A stretch of DNA of 64,000 nt from Ruminococcus flavefaciens (GTDB taxonomy: Bacteria > Bacillota > Clostridia > Oscillospirales > Ruminococcaceae), in contig NZ_UETD01000005.1 of assembly GCF_900116855.1 (NCBI RefSeq), positions 1-64,000 of the forward strand, given 5' to 3'. The notes below the pieces were generated by a model. That model was not told the origin of the DNA, did not search any database, and saw only the letters and a list, made by a program, of their open reading frames with translations. Positions 40,653-48,858 of the stretch are shown piece after piece. Numbering within the stretch: position 1 is the first letter of the stretch; the number at the start of each line of letters is the position of its first letter. The position numbers were made by a program, and so were the translations under genes.

Positions 40653-41418
40653 GGTATTCGTCCTCCCTGATGAAAATGTCTATACTCAGCGAAAATGCGG
40701 TCATAAGTCTCATAAGTGCATATGGCAGTCCCACTATGGTCAGCATCTGAGGCAGATATACTGCTATAAGCCCTGCAAGCACACGTTTTCTGCCCCTCAT
40801 AAAGCCTATGGAGCGCAATACTATGCGGAAAGCAGTCTGCTGCGGATATCTCACCAGCAGGAACGGCACAGCCGCGAAGCTCAGCTTCACCGACAGCCAC
40901 ATGACAGCGGATAATGCCGCGAAAAACAGGGCATTTGCCGCAAGGAACATCTCCGTACCGCGGAGCCTTCCCCTGAGCAGTTCATACGCCCATGCACCGA
41001 AGAATACCACGGGCACCAGTCCAAGGAGTCCTATGACTCTCGTCCAAAGAGCAGCGGAAACGCTGCGTCTGAGGGTGCGCTTGTTGAGCACGATCCGCGA
41101 AAACGGCAAGTTTCTTTTATGTGGAAGCTCAGCGGTGATGAGGTAAAGCCTCTGCGCCGCCCCGTACATAAGCGGAGCAGCCGTCAGCCATCTGAGCAGG
41201 GTGCATACTCCCGTAACTGAGAGCTGCACAGCGCTGCTGCCGCTGAAAAGCTCTATGGGCATACTGCCGCCGAAATACAGCAAAAGGCTGAACACTGCTG
41301 CCTCGGCGAAGCGGAAAAACAGCTCTGCCGCCGCAGGAAGCAGGCATATCATCATAGTCCTTGCCCGTCTGCCCTCCAGCAGCCGCCCCGAATAGCGGAT
41401 AAGCTCCCTTATCTTCAT
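40549..41418 (-). CDS. Polytopic membrane protein of unknown function
   Basis: 289 residues; GGAGG precedes the start. Five or six membrane helices are visible at about 22-47, 60-80, 118-142, 155-180 and 215-240, with Arg-rich cytoplasmic turns. The layout resembles DUF975-type proteins, but I see no decisive motif. The last 45 residues form a highly charged basic tail (GKARDTGKIPRGKKRRVKAAADKA) that overlaps the pseudouridine synthase gene by 104 bases. It is part of the minus-strand run ending in luxS. Confidence 0.7.
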   Translation of the reverse strand: MKIRELIRYSGRLLEGRRARTMMICLLPAAAELFFRFAEAAVFSLLLYFGGSMPIELFSGSSAVQLSVTGVCTLLRWLTAAPLMYGAAQRLYLITAELPHKRNLPFSRIVLNKRTLRRSVSAALWTRVIGLLGLVPVVFFGAWAYELLRGRLRGTEMFLAANALFFAALSAVMWLSVKLSFAAVPFLLVRYPQQTAFRIVLRSIGFMRGRKRVLAGLIAVYLPQMLTIVGLPYALMRLMTAFSLSIDIFIREDEYLETDRADGGHGKARDTGKIPRGKKRRVKAAADKA

Positions 41419-41472
41419 ATCTGCGCCTCCGAAAAAATGGTCTTGCAGATATTATTGACGGTTTTGGCGCGA

Positions 41473-42111
41473 TTATTCGTCCTCCTCCGAGGGAAGCCTG
41501 TCATAGGGGCAGTATCCCAGTATCTCGAATGCCTGAGAATTAAGCCACATCTGAGCTGTCACGATTATGTCAAAGCCCATACCGAAGTCGCAGCTCAGCG
41601 TCTTTGCGTCATATTTCGGCAGTCCGAAGCAGCTGAGCATATTGGATATGATGCCGCCGTGAGTTATAATGGCGCAGTGGGTCAGCCCGTTTTCCATCAT
41701 ATCGGTTATTACGCTGTGGACAGCCTTATATGTCCTTGCGGTCATCTCCTCAAGGCTCTCGCCCTTGGGCGGACGGGCGTCCTTGCCGCCTCTGAGCCAG
41801 TCGTTGTAGTCCTTGCGCTTTGCCAGCTCGTCTATGCTCTTGTTTTCAAATTCGCCGAAATTCAGCTCTCTCAGGTCATCGACGGTGCAGAGCTCCGTAT
41901 CGGGAAAGAGTATCTCCGCAGTCTCGGTACATCGGCGCAGGGGCGAGGAATATACCCTGTGTACCCTTGGGTAGTCATACTCGTCAGCCTTTGCAGCCAG
42001 CTCCGCAGCTCCCTTGTCGGACAGGGGCAGGTCTGTACTGCCGATATAGACGCCTTTTTCGTTTGCCTCCGTCATGCCGTGACGGAGGACGCTTATCCTG
42101 TAGCCTTTCAT
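41473..42111 (-). CDS. Histidine phosphatase family protein
   Basis: 212 residues; AAAAGGAG precedes the start. The phosphoglycerate-mutase-like fold is shown by the phospho-His motif LRHGMTEAN (Arg10-His11-Gly12), the second-site VYSSPLRRCTETAEIL, the acid motif LRELNFGEFENKS and the late His motif AIITHGGIISNML. Such enzymes hydrolyse small phosphate esters (for example CobC- or PhoE-type). The substrate is not evident. It starts the run of genes leading to luxS, 54 bases before the membrane protein. Confidence 0.9.
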   Translation of the reverse strand: MKGYRISVLRHGMTEANEKGVYIGSTDLPLSDKGAAELAAKADEYDYPRVHRVYSSPLRRCTETAEILFPDTELCTVDDLRELNFGEFENKSIDELAKRKDYNDWLRGGKDARPPKGESLEEMTARTYKAVHSVITDMMENGLTHCAIITHGGIISNMLSCFGLPKYDAKTLSCDFGMGFDIIVTAQMWLNSQAFEILGYCPYDRLPSEEDE

Positions 42112-42274
42112 AGTCGTCTCCTTTTATATTGATGTCCTGTGAAACACAGTATGAAGCTTCTCAAACATACAGATAGGATAATTTTGCACAAATTTACTGC
42201 TCGTTTTTTTAACTCTTAGTAAAATTCACGAAAAGAGTCAAATTTTTTCTCTAATTCTTTCATACTTCTGCATA

Positions 42275-42303
42275 TTTACAAATTATACGCTTTGTATTAT
42301 AAT
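42275..42303 (+). promoter_or_regulatory. Promoter of the XRE regulator gene
   Basis: TTTACA (42275-42280), 17-base spacer, TATAAT (42298-42303). Confidence 0.8.
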
Positions 42304-42348
42304 ATTAGTAAAGGATATTTTTGAATATTGATCGGGAGGTTTACTTCA

Positions 42349-43065
42349 ATGAATTCAGATTTTGCAAGAATTATCACTTTACAGCGTAAGGAAAGACATA
42401 TAAGCCAGAAGCAGGCTGCCACAGACCTCGGTATATCTCAGGCTCTGCTCTCACACTATGAGAAGGGCATCCGTGAATGCGGACTCAATTTCCTCGTAAA
42501 GATAGCAGACTATTATAATGTTTCCTGCGATTACCTGCTGGGAAGAACTCCCGAGCCCGAAGGAAAAACTATCACTATCGAGGATATCCCCGACGACGAC
42601 GGCAACAACAGCATGAAGATGCCCTCGCCCGAGATAATCAACTTCAACAGAAGGATAATCAACAACTCCATAAGTCTGCTGTTCAGCCTCGCTCAGAAGG
42701 CTAACAGCATCACCCTCATCAAGGAGGTATCGTCCTACCTTATGCTCTCGGTGTACAAGCTTTTCCGTATCGTATACAACGCAAATCCCCACAATGACCA
42801 GAAGCTCTTCCGCATTCCCAAGGTCATCGCCAACGACAGCGCCAACGCTATCGTATCCATGAGCGAAGCCAATATCAAGGCTGCTTCCAGCGGAATAGCC
42901 CTTGACGGCAACGACTGCGTTGACAATTTCGATACCCTCTATGTTACCACAGCTACTCTCCAGAAGGATTTCGCCCAGTACTCATCGTCCCTGCTCAACC
43001 TCATAAAGAGGAGCGAGGAGAGTATCTCACGCACCCGTGCAAAGTACAGGAGCGACATCAAGTAA
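42349..43065 (+). CDS. XRE-family transcriptional regulator
   Basis: 238 residues, starting at MNSDFARIITLQRKERHIS with GGGAGG nine bases upstream. The N-terminal HTH_3 domain (about 8-65) reads ISQKQAATDLGISQALLSHYEKGIRECGLNFLVKIADYYNVSCDYLLG. The C-terminal domain (about 95-235) is helical, with two stretches resembling helix bundles, and may oligomerise or sense a ligand. It has no operon partner. Targets are unknown; there is a short inverted repeat ACTCTT..AAGAGT at about 42211-42237 upstream. Confidence 0.88.
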   Translation: MNSDFARIITLQRKERHISQKQAATDLGISQALLSHYEKGIRECGLNFLVKIADYYNVSCDYLLGRTPEPEGKTITIEDIPDDDGNNSMKMPSPEIINFNRRIINNSISLLFSLAQKANSITLIKEVSSYLMLSVYKLFRIVYNANPHNDQKLFRIPKVIANDSANAIVSMSEANIKAASSGIALDGNDCVDNFDTLYVTTATLQKDFAQYSSSLLNLIKRSEESISRTRAKYRSDIK

Positions 43066-43176
43066 GCTGTACACTTATCTATTATACCACTTTTCCGCTC
43101 TGTTGAAAAGTCTTTTTCCGCATTTTATTATACATCTGTCCTATTACGGGTAATAGGCAGGTTTCATAAGGCAAAC

Positions 43177-43198
43177 AACGGTCCTTTCGGGGGCCGTT
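43177..43198 (+). terminator. Probable terminator after the XRE gene
   Basis: AACGGTCC, loop TTTCGG, GGGCCGTT, followed by a short T run. It lies 110 bases past the stop. Confidence 0.6.
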
Positions 43199-43319
43199 TA
43201 TCGTTAATGGCTTAGCCGAAATGGCTCTGCCAATTCCGCGGAGTTTTTTAAGTTTGCACCACTTTCTGCCGCTCGTTGCGCCCGTTTTTCGGCATTTTGG
43301 GGAATTTTCGCCGCTGCAC

Positions 43320-43348
43320 TTGACATATCAGGCTGTATATGATATAAT
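43320..43348 (+). promoter_or_regulatory. Promoter of the T-box/trpB transcript
   Basis: TTGACA (43320-43325), 17-base spacer, TATAAT (43343-43348). Confidence 0.92.
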
Positions 43349-43354
43349 TCACCT

Positions 43355-43703
43355 TAGTAAACCAATGAAGAAGAATAGTAACTCATGTCTCTGCATTTCA
43401 GAGAGTCTGCGGCAGGTGAGAGCAGATATGCAGTTCAGAGCGAATGGGCTTCCGAGGGCAAGCTGAAGGTGCAGCGCAGGCGATCAGACAGGACGGAATG
43501 TTGCAGCAGCATCAGGACCGACAACGTTTGAACGACAGCAGTTAAAGGCACTGTGTAGGCAAGACGCAGAAAGGTCTGCGTTAACAAAACCACTGTATAT
43601 ATGTACAGATCGAGTGGACGCTGAGCGTCAAGCAGGGTGGCACCGCAGAAGTTTTACAGCTTCTGTCCCGGCAGAATTAATGCTGGGACAGGAGCTTTTT
43701 TAT
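43355..43703 (+). promoter_or_regulatory. T-box riboswitch with tryptophan (UGG) specifier
   Basis: The leader has the T-box order. It opens with AATGAAGAAGAATAGTAA, then the AGAGAGTC and GGTGAGAGC blocks of stem I, and the specifier loop GCGAATGGGCTTCCGAG. The specifier triplet there is TGG at 43445-43447. The T-box AGGGTGGCACCGC follows at 43634-43646. A terminator closes it: GCTTCTGTCCCGGCA/TGCTGGGACAGGAGC (43659-43695) and six T. Uncharged tRNA-Trp would stabilise the antiterminator and turn on the trpB-type gene. Confidence 0.95.
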
Positions 43704-43758
43704 ATCCCGTCTCGGCATAGTACACACGATCCAAAACTGACAAAAAGGAGAATTTACT

Positions 43759-45135
43759 ATGTCAAACGAGAAAATACCTTACAAAATTTATCTGGAAGAA
43801 AACGAGCTTCCCAAGCAGTGGTACAATGTACGCGCTGATATGAAGAAGAAGCCTGCACCCCTCCTCAATCCCGCAACCGGCAAGCCCTGCACAGCAGAGG
43901 AGCTCAGCCACGTTTTTTGTGACGAGCTGGTAAAGCAGGAGCTTGACGAGACACATCCCTACATCGACATTCCTCAGGAGATACAGGACTTCTACAAGAT
44001 GTTCCGTCCCTCTCCTCTGGTAAGAGCTTACTTCCTCGAGAAGAAGCTGGGAACTCCCGCAAAAATATACTACAAGTTCGAGGGCAACAACACCAGCGGA
44101 AGCCACAAGCTCAACTCCGCTATCGCTCAGGCTTACTACGCAAAGAAGCAGGGTCTCAAGGGCGTTACCACCGAGACAGGCGCAGGTCAGTGGGGCACAG
44201 CTCTCTCAATGGCTTGCTCATACTTCGACCTTGACTGCAACGTATACATGGTAAAGGTAAGCTACGAGCAGAAGCCCTTCCGCCGCGAGGTAATGCGTAC
44301 CTACGGTGCAAGCGTTACTCCCTCTCCCTCAAATACCACCGAGGTCGGCAGAAAGATACTGGCTGAGTTCCCTGATACAAACGGAAGCCTCGGCTGCGCT
44401 ATCTCTGAGGCTGTTGAGGCAGCTACCACAAAGGAGGGCTACCGCTATGTTCTCGGAAGCGTGCTTGCTCAGGTTCTTCTCCACCAGTCCATCATAGGTC
44501 TGGAAGCAAAGGCTGCTATGGATAAATATGACATCAAGCCCGATATCATCATCGGCTGTGCAGGCGGCGGTTCAAACCTCGGCGGACTCATTTCTCCCTT
44601 TATGGGCGAGAAGCTCCGCGGCGAAGCAGACTATCAATTCATCGCAGTTGAGCCTGCATCCTGCCCCAGCCTTACAAGAGGCACATACGCTTATGACTTC
44701 TGCGATACGGGCAAGGTTTGCCCCCTCCAGAAGATGTACACACTGGGCAGCGGCTTCATGCCTTCGCCCAACCACGCAGGCGGTCTCCGCTATCACGGCA
44801 TGAGCGCTATCCTCTCAGAGCTCTACGATCAGGGCCTCATGGAGGCTCGCTCTGTTGAGCAGACAGCTGTATTCGAGGCTGCCGAGATGTTCGCAAGAGT
44901 TGAGGGAATCCTTCCTGCTCCCGAGAGCAGCCACGCTATCCGCGCTGCTATCGACGAGGCTCTCAAGTGCAAGGAGACAGGCGAGGAAAAGACTATCCTC
45001 TTTGGTCTCACAGGTACAGGCTACTTTGATATGTATGCTTACGGTGCTTACAATGACGGCAAGATGAGCGATTATATCCCCACAGACGAGGAGATCGCAA
45101 AGTCCCTCGCAAACCTCCCCAAGATCGAGGGCTGA
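43759..45135 (+). CDS. trpB: TrpB2-type tryptophan synthase beta chain
   Basis: 458 residues, longer than the usual TrpB1 (about 400), with the extended N-terminus of TrpB2 (MSNEKIPYKIYLEENELPKQWYNVRAD). The enzyme makes tryptophan from indole and serine with PLP. The PLP lysine is in NNTSGSHKLNSAIAQ, the active-site Glu motif in TETGAGQWGTALS, and the phosphate-binding glycine loop in GCAGGGSNLGG. No trpA or other trp gene is adjacent, so it may salvage free indole. The Trp T-box upstream confirms a role in tryptophan supply. Confidence 0.95.
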   Translation: MSNEKIPYKIYLEENELPKQWYNVRADMKKKPAPLLNPATGKPCTAEELSHVFCDELVKQELDETHPYIDIPQEIQDFYKMFRPSPLVRAYFLEKKLGTPAKIYYKFEGNNTSGSHKLNSAIAQAYYAKKQGLKGVTTETGAGQWGTALSMACSYFDLDCNVYMVKVSYEQKPFRREVMRTYGASVTPSPSNTTEVGRKILAEFPDTNGSLGCAISEAVEAATTKEGYRYVLGSVLAQVLLHQSIIGLEAKAAMDKYDIKPDIIIGCAGGGSNLGGLISPFMGEKLRGEADYQFIAVEPASCPSLTRGTYAYDFCDTGKVCPLQKMYTLGSGFMPSPNHAGGLRYHGMSAILSELYDQGLMEARSVEQTAVFEAAEMFARVEGILPAPESSHAIRAAIDEALKCKETGEEKTILFGLTGTGYFDMYAYGAYNDGKMSDYIPTDEEIAKSLANLPKIEG

Positions 45136-45167
45136 AAATAAATAAGTGTTCATGAGATAATATATAC

Positions 45168-45210
45168 TGTCCCGAAGCGGCTGAAAAAACTGCTTCGGGA
45201 CATCGTTTTT
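45168..45210 (+). terminator. Terminator of trpB
   Basis: TGTCCCGAAGC, loop of 13, GCTTCGGGACA, then TCGTTTTT. Confidence 0.9.
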
Positions 45211-45309
45211 ACCGGCGCATGGCAGCACTATGCTGCCCGACAGGAGCCGTTCATGGCTATATATACTAAAAAATCCGCTCAGCAGGCTGAAGTTCGGTGA
45301 TTTTCACTC

Positions 45310-45338
45310 TTGAAAAAGCCGCGGAAAATGTGTATCAT
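45310..45338 (+). promoter_or_regulatory. Promoter of the lipoprotein gene
   Basis: TTGAAA (45310-45315), 17-base spacer, TATCAT (45333-45338). The leader is about 140 bases. Confidence 0.65.
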
Positions 45339-45481
45339 ATAAGTAATGTAAACTCAATGACCGCTTTTAGGAGGTTATTGCCCCGAACTTCGCTCGGGGA
45401 GCGCAAGTTCTTTATAATTCAAGGAATTTTTGCATGATGTTAAGTACACACCGATCAGATACCCACGAAAGAAGGTTTAAC

Positions 45482-46216
45482 ATGAACAAGATATTTGCTT
45501 TTTCAATAGCATCAATACTCCTCTGCGGAAGTCTCGCTTCCTGCACGGTGGAAACATACAGCGGCACCTCATCGCGCTCTGCACAGCAGTTCAACATCGA
45601 GGTAACACCATATACCGAAGCTCAGCAGCAGGCTACGGAAGCTCCCAAGGCACAGGAAGCTGCCACAACAGCGGCTGCTCCGGAGAACAAAGCGCCCGAG
45701 CAGAAGGCACCCGAGATTACAGCTCCCCAGACCACACAGGCTCCTGCTCCTCAGGAAAGCAGTGTTCCTGCCGAATATGTCACAGCTGCAAAGAGCATCA
45801 TGGTGAACCTAAATGATCTGGATATGATAGACGGCGGCGCTGTCAGCACAGGCGGCGACGTAATAGACGACGGAATGTACAGATATTCCAACGTCACCGA
45901 CCCCCGTTTCGGCTCTTTGTCGGACGTTCAGACCTATGTTGAGTCAAAGGTCTGCGGCGACCTGCTCTATAAGTACAGCGAGATATACTCGGGCGACGTT
46001 CCCATGTTCAAGGAGTTCGACAGCGGACTCTGCTACTTGCAGGGCGGAAGAGGCTGCGGATATAACTTCAAGGGTGAACCGTCCATCAGCAATATAACAG
46101 GCGGCTCCTTTACATTTTCCGTCCCTGTGGACTACTTCGGCGATACACAGACCTTTGTCATCGACGCGGTAAACGACGGAGGCTTGTGGAAAGCCTGCTC
46201 ACTCACCCGTCAGTAA
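45482..46216 (+). CDS. Lipoprotein of unknown function with Ala/Pro/Gln-rich tether
   Basis: 244 residues, starting at MNKIFAFSIASILLCGSLASC with GAAAGAAGG upstream. The lipobox is SLASC. Residues of about 45-100 are a low-complexity wall-spanning tether rich in Ala, Pro, Gln, Thr and Glu. The C-terminal domain (about 105-240, from VTAAKSIMVNLNDLDMIDGG) is not familiar to me. It contains three Cys (VCGDLLY, LCYLQGGRGCGY) and ends in a beta-rich segment like a lipocalin or NTF2-type fold. It is monocistronic. Confidence 0.75.
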   Translation: MNKIFAFSIASILLCGSLASCTVETYSGTSSRSAQQFNIEVTPYTEAQQQATEAPKAQEAATTAAAPENKAPEQKAPEITAPQTTQAPAPQESSVPAEYVTAAKSIMVNLNDLDMIDGGAVSTGGDVIDDGMYRYSNVTDPRFGSLSDVQTYVESKVCGDLLYKYSEIYSGDVPMFKEFDSGLCYLQGGRGCGYNFKGEPSISNITGGSFTFSVPVDYFGDTQTFVIDAVNDGGLWKACSLTRQ

Positions 46217-46231
46217 GCATATAATGATTAT

Positions 46232-46270
46232 GCCCCTGAGTGCTTTTTAACACTCAGGGGCTTTGTGTTT
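46232..46270 (+). terminator. Terminator of the lipoprotein gene
   Basis: GCCCCTGAGTG/CACTCAGGGGC with a T-rich tail. Copy C of the REP family begins six bases later. Confidence 0.9.
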
Positions 46271-46275
46271 ATGCC

Positions 46276-46429
46276 GATAAATCATAATTTAGCTCCGCTA
46301 AATTATGATTTAAGCCGTTAGCCCATAGCCATTAGCCGTTAGCCTGATGTAGGGGCGGCGTTCCGCCGCCCGATAATAAAGCGGCGAAGCCGCTTCCTAA
46401 TGGCTAAAAACTAAAGGCTAAGGGCTTCG
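46276..46429. repeat. REP-like repeat, copy C
   Basis: About 154 bases, nearly identical to copies A and B. It keeps the left palindrome ATCATAATTTAGC/GCTAAATTATGAT but lacks the right GGAATTTAACAC palindrome. Confidence 0.9.
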
Positions 46430-46440
46430 TGACTTTTCTT

Positions 46441-46875
46441 TTACAGAAACGGACGCATATCCGCGGAGAGCCTTTCCTCGGCACTGATTATCCGCTTTGC
46501 CATGTTCTTTGAGCGTTCATCGGCTGCCTTGTACTGGTTGAGATAGCGGCTCAGGGACTTTACTCCCATGTTGCAGCCGTCCACCATAAGGTCGGCAGCA
46601 GTGCTGTCAGAGCCGTCAACGGTGAGCTTCACATTTGATTTGAGCCATGACATTCCCTTCGCCATTGCGGCAGGCTCCTTGCCCTCGTCGTTATACTCCG
46701 CAAGAAGTCCCTGCAGTTCGGCTTTCAGCTCGTCATGCTCCTGAGAGCTGTCCTGAAGCAGCTTTTTTAGCTCGGGGCTGCTGACATAGCCGAGCACATC
46801 GCCTATTGAGGATATACCCATTTTCACGCCTGCATCGCACTCCCTGAGCAGTCTTATCGTATCCTGTTCTACCAT
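46441..46875 (-). CDS. Small helical protein, ferritin-like/DUF2383-like
   Basis: 144 residues, starting at MVEQDTIRLLRECDAGVKMG with GGGAGGTG upstream. The whole protein is predicted helical, with four long amphipathic helices resembling a ferritin-like bundle (IGDVLGYVSSPELKKLLQDSSQEHDELKAELQ). Metal-binding Glu/His pairs are not obvious beyond one E-H. It is encoded just after the DUF6483-like gene and probably co-transcribed with it. Function unknown. Confidence 0.7.
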   Translation of the reverse strand: MVEQDTIRLLRECDAGVKMGISSIGDVLGYVSSPELKKLLQDSSQEHDELKAELQGLLAEYNDEGKEPAAMAKGMSWLKSNVKLTVDGSDSTAADLMVDGCNMGVKSLSRYLNQYKAADERSKNMAKRIISAEERLSADMRPFL

Positions 46876-46926
46876 AAAAAACACCTCCCTTTGCGGATAT
46901 TATGTCCTCTTGGGGAGGTTTTATAC

Positions 46927-47328
46927 CTATTCGTCGTCATCGCCGCCGTCATTTCCGTCGCCGAAATAGAGGTTCGTCATCTGCTGCATACCGTATTTTT
47001 CTGCAAATCTCTCGAAGGCTTCCCTTGCCTTGACCCAGCTGTAGCCTGCGGCGATAAGGGCAGCGTCGCTGATGTCGCTGAGTTCATCGTAAAAGGCAAG
47101 ACCGATCACCAGATTCTCCTTGGTGTTGTTGTCGGTGAGCCTGTCTACTTCCTCAACGGCTTCCTTTATCTCGCCGTTTCTCAGCTTTTCTATGAGGGTG
47201 TAAGCCTTCTGGTTGTTCACTTCCTGAAGCATAGCGAAGGACTGGTCCACCTTTGCGTCCAGCAGCACCTTTGCCATAACGGCAGTAATTTCCTTTATCT
47301 GGCGCATGATATAGTCCTGTTCATACAT
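46927..47328 (-). CDS. DUF6483-like protein
   Basis: 133 residues; AAAGGAGG precedes the start. The opening MYEQDYIMRQIKEITAVMAKVLL matches a family of small helical Firmicute proteins of unknown function. The middle has a TPR-like helical stretch (LIEKLRNGEIKEAVEEVDRL), and the end is very acidic (GDGNDGGDDDE). It sits between the dnaJ terminator and the ferritin-like gene. Confidence 0.7.
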   Translation of the reverse strand: MYEQDYIMRQIKEITAVMAKVLLDAKVDQSFAMLQEVNNQKAYTLIEKLRNGEIKEAVEEVDRLTDNNTKENLVIGLAFYDELSDISDAALIAAGYSWVKAREAFERFAEKYGMQQMTNLYFGDGNDGGDDDE

Positions 47329-47349
47329 AGTTCTGCCTCCTTTCGGTAT

Positions 47350-47384
47350 AAAAACAGACCTGCAACTATATGCAGCAGGTCTGT
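47350..47384 (-). terminator. Terminator of the hrcA-grpE-dnaK-dnaJ cluster
   Basis: On the minus strand ACAGACCTGC, loop of 11, GCAGGTCTGT, then four T. Confidence 0.9.
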
Positions 47385-47392
47385 ATCATTTA

Positions 47393-48550
47393 TCAAAGAT
47401 CCAGCTTTGAGCGGAGCTTCTCGAAGAAGCTCTGGCGCTTTGCGTAATTCTTTTCCGAGAGCGAAGCCTCGAACTGCTTCAGCAGGTCTTTCTGCTTCTT
47501 GGTAAGGTTTTTGGGGACCTCAACGTATATCTTTACATACTGATTTCCGCGGTCTGTGCGGTGGAGTCTCTGTACTCCCTTGCCCTTGAGGCGGAAGATA
47601 GTGCCTGTCTGGGTTCCTTCGCTGATGGTGTACTTCACATCACCGTCGATAGTGGGGACGGTTATTTCCGCGCCGAGAACGGCTTCCATATAAGTAACAG
47701 GGATATCGCAGTGTATGTCGTAGCCCTCGCGCTTGAAAATGGGGTGGGACTTTACGTTGATACCCACGAGGAGGTCTCCGTTTGGACCGCCGTTGATACC
47801 GCAGTCGCCCTGACCGCCGATACGCAGTGTCTGTCCGTCATCGATACCTGCGGGGATGTCGATGGAAACGGTCTTCTGGACTCTTACTCTGCCAACGCCG
47901 CGGCACTTTGAGCAGGGGTTCTTGATTATCTTACCCTTGCCTCCGCAGTGGGGACATGGCTTTGATGAGGAAATAGCACCAAAGGGAGTGCGCTGTGTGG
48001 TCTTTACCGAGCCTCTGCCCTGACAGTCGGGACAGATATCGGGTGTTGAGCCTGCCTCTGCGCCCGAGCCCTTACAGGAGTCACAGACACACATACGGTT
48101 GACTCTCAGGTCGTGCTTCTTGCCTCTGCAGGCGTCCATGAAGTTGATGGTGACGGTCTCCTGAATGTCCGAGCCTCTCCTCGGAGCGTTTGCGCTTGAG
48201 CGCTTTGAGCCGCCGCCGAAGCCGAATCCGCCGAAGATGCTGCCGAGGATATCGTCCATATCGGCAAAGCCGCCGAAGCCGCCCATGCCGTCAGCGCCGC
48301 CAGCGCCGCCGCCGTAGCTGGGATCAACGCCTGCATGGCCGAACTGGTCATATCTTGCACGCTTTTCGGGGTCTGAAAGCACCTCATGAGCCTCGTTTAT
48401 CTCCTGAAACTTCTCTACATAAGAGGGATCGTCGGGATGGAGGTCGGGGTGGTTCTCTCTTGCCTTTTTACGGAAGGCTTTTTTTATCTCGTCCTCGGAA
48501 GCCCCCTTCTGGAGACCGAGGACCTCGTAATAATCTCTTTTTTCTGCCAT
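47393..48550 (-). CDS. dnaJ: Chaperone protein DnaJ
   Basis: 385 residues, starting at MAEKRDYYEVLGLQKGASE; the frame upstream runs into the repeat at 48592 and is not coding. The J domain (1-70) has the HPD motif in NHPDLHP. A Gly/Phe-rich region follows (about 80-135). The zinc-binding domain then has four C-x-x-C-x-G-x-G units: CDSCKGSG, CPDCQGRG, CPHCGGKG and CSKCRGVG. C-terminal substrate-binding domains follow. It stimulates DnaK ATPase and hands over unfolded clients. Confidence 0.96.
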   Translation of the reverse strand: MAEKRDYYEVLGLQKGASEDEIKKAFRKKARENHPDLHPDDPSYVEKFQEINEAHEVLSDPEKRARYDQFGHAGVDPSYGGGAGGADGMGGFGGFADMDDILGSIFGGFGFGGGSKRSSANAPRRGSDIQETVTINFMDACRGKKHDLRVNRMCVCDSCKGSGAEAGSTPDICPDCQGRGSVKTTQRTPFGAISSSKPCPHCGGKGKIIKNPCSKCRGVGRVRVQKTVSIDIPAGIDDGQTLRIGGQGDCGINGGPNGDLLVGINVKSHPIFKREGYDIHCDIPVTYMEAVLGAEITVPTIDGDVKYTISEGTQTGTIFRLKGKGVQRLHRTDRGNQYVKIYVEVPKNLTKKQKDLLKQFEASLSEKNYAKRQSFFEKLRSKLDL

Positions 48551-48591
48551 ATATCTATTCTCCGTTCTTCCGCTGTCCGGCGGAAAGTTTT

Positions 48592-48676
48592 TGTAGGGGA
48601 CGGCGTCCTCGACGTCCCGTTCCGGAATCATTACTGATCCATATAACATGGGCTGTCGGGGACGCCAGCCCCTACA
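48592..48676. repeat. Palindromic TGTAGGGG element, copy 2
   Basis: 85 bases with terminal inverted repeats. It starts TGTAGGGGACGGCGTCCTCGA and ends in the imperfect complement GGGCTGTCGGGGACGCC...CCCCTACA. It sits just upstream of dnaJ, inside the dnaK-dnaJ gap. The matching copy is at 13238. Confidence 0.85.
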
Positions 48677-48700
48677 AACAGGAATACGGATCTAATTTGT

Positions 48701-48822
48701 TTATATATACACCTTTAGGGCGGGCGGAGAGCCTCCGCTCCCTTTTTCGCGTCATAATACTATCATAACGGTAATATTTTTCCGCGCGGCATATTCTTAT
48801 ATACACCTTTAGGGCGAAGTAT
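48701..48822. repeat. 95-base iterated unit, locus 1
   Basis: ATACACCTTTAGGGCG occurs twice, 94 bases apart. The stretch between (GCGGAGAGCCTCCGC, CCCTTTTTCGC, ATCATAACGGTAAT) is homologous to the 95-base unit at 54952-55172. It occupies the rest of the dnaK-dnaJ gap. Confidence 0.75.
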
Positions 48823-48858
48823 ATCTCCGCCCTTTGTATGGTGTCATTTTATCGGTTA

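Noticed and set aside
48551..48649. 33-codon N-terminal extension of DnaJ
   Set aside because: It reads through the palindromic repeat at 48592; the J domain starts correctly at 48550.
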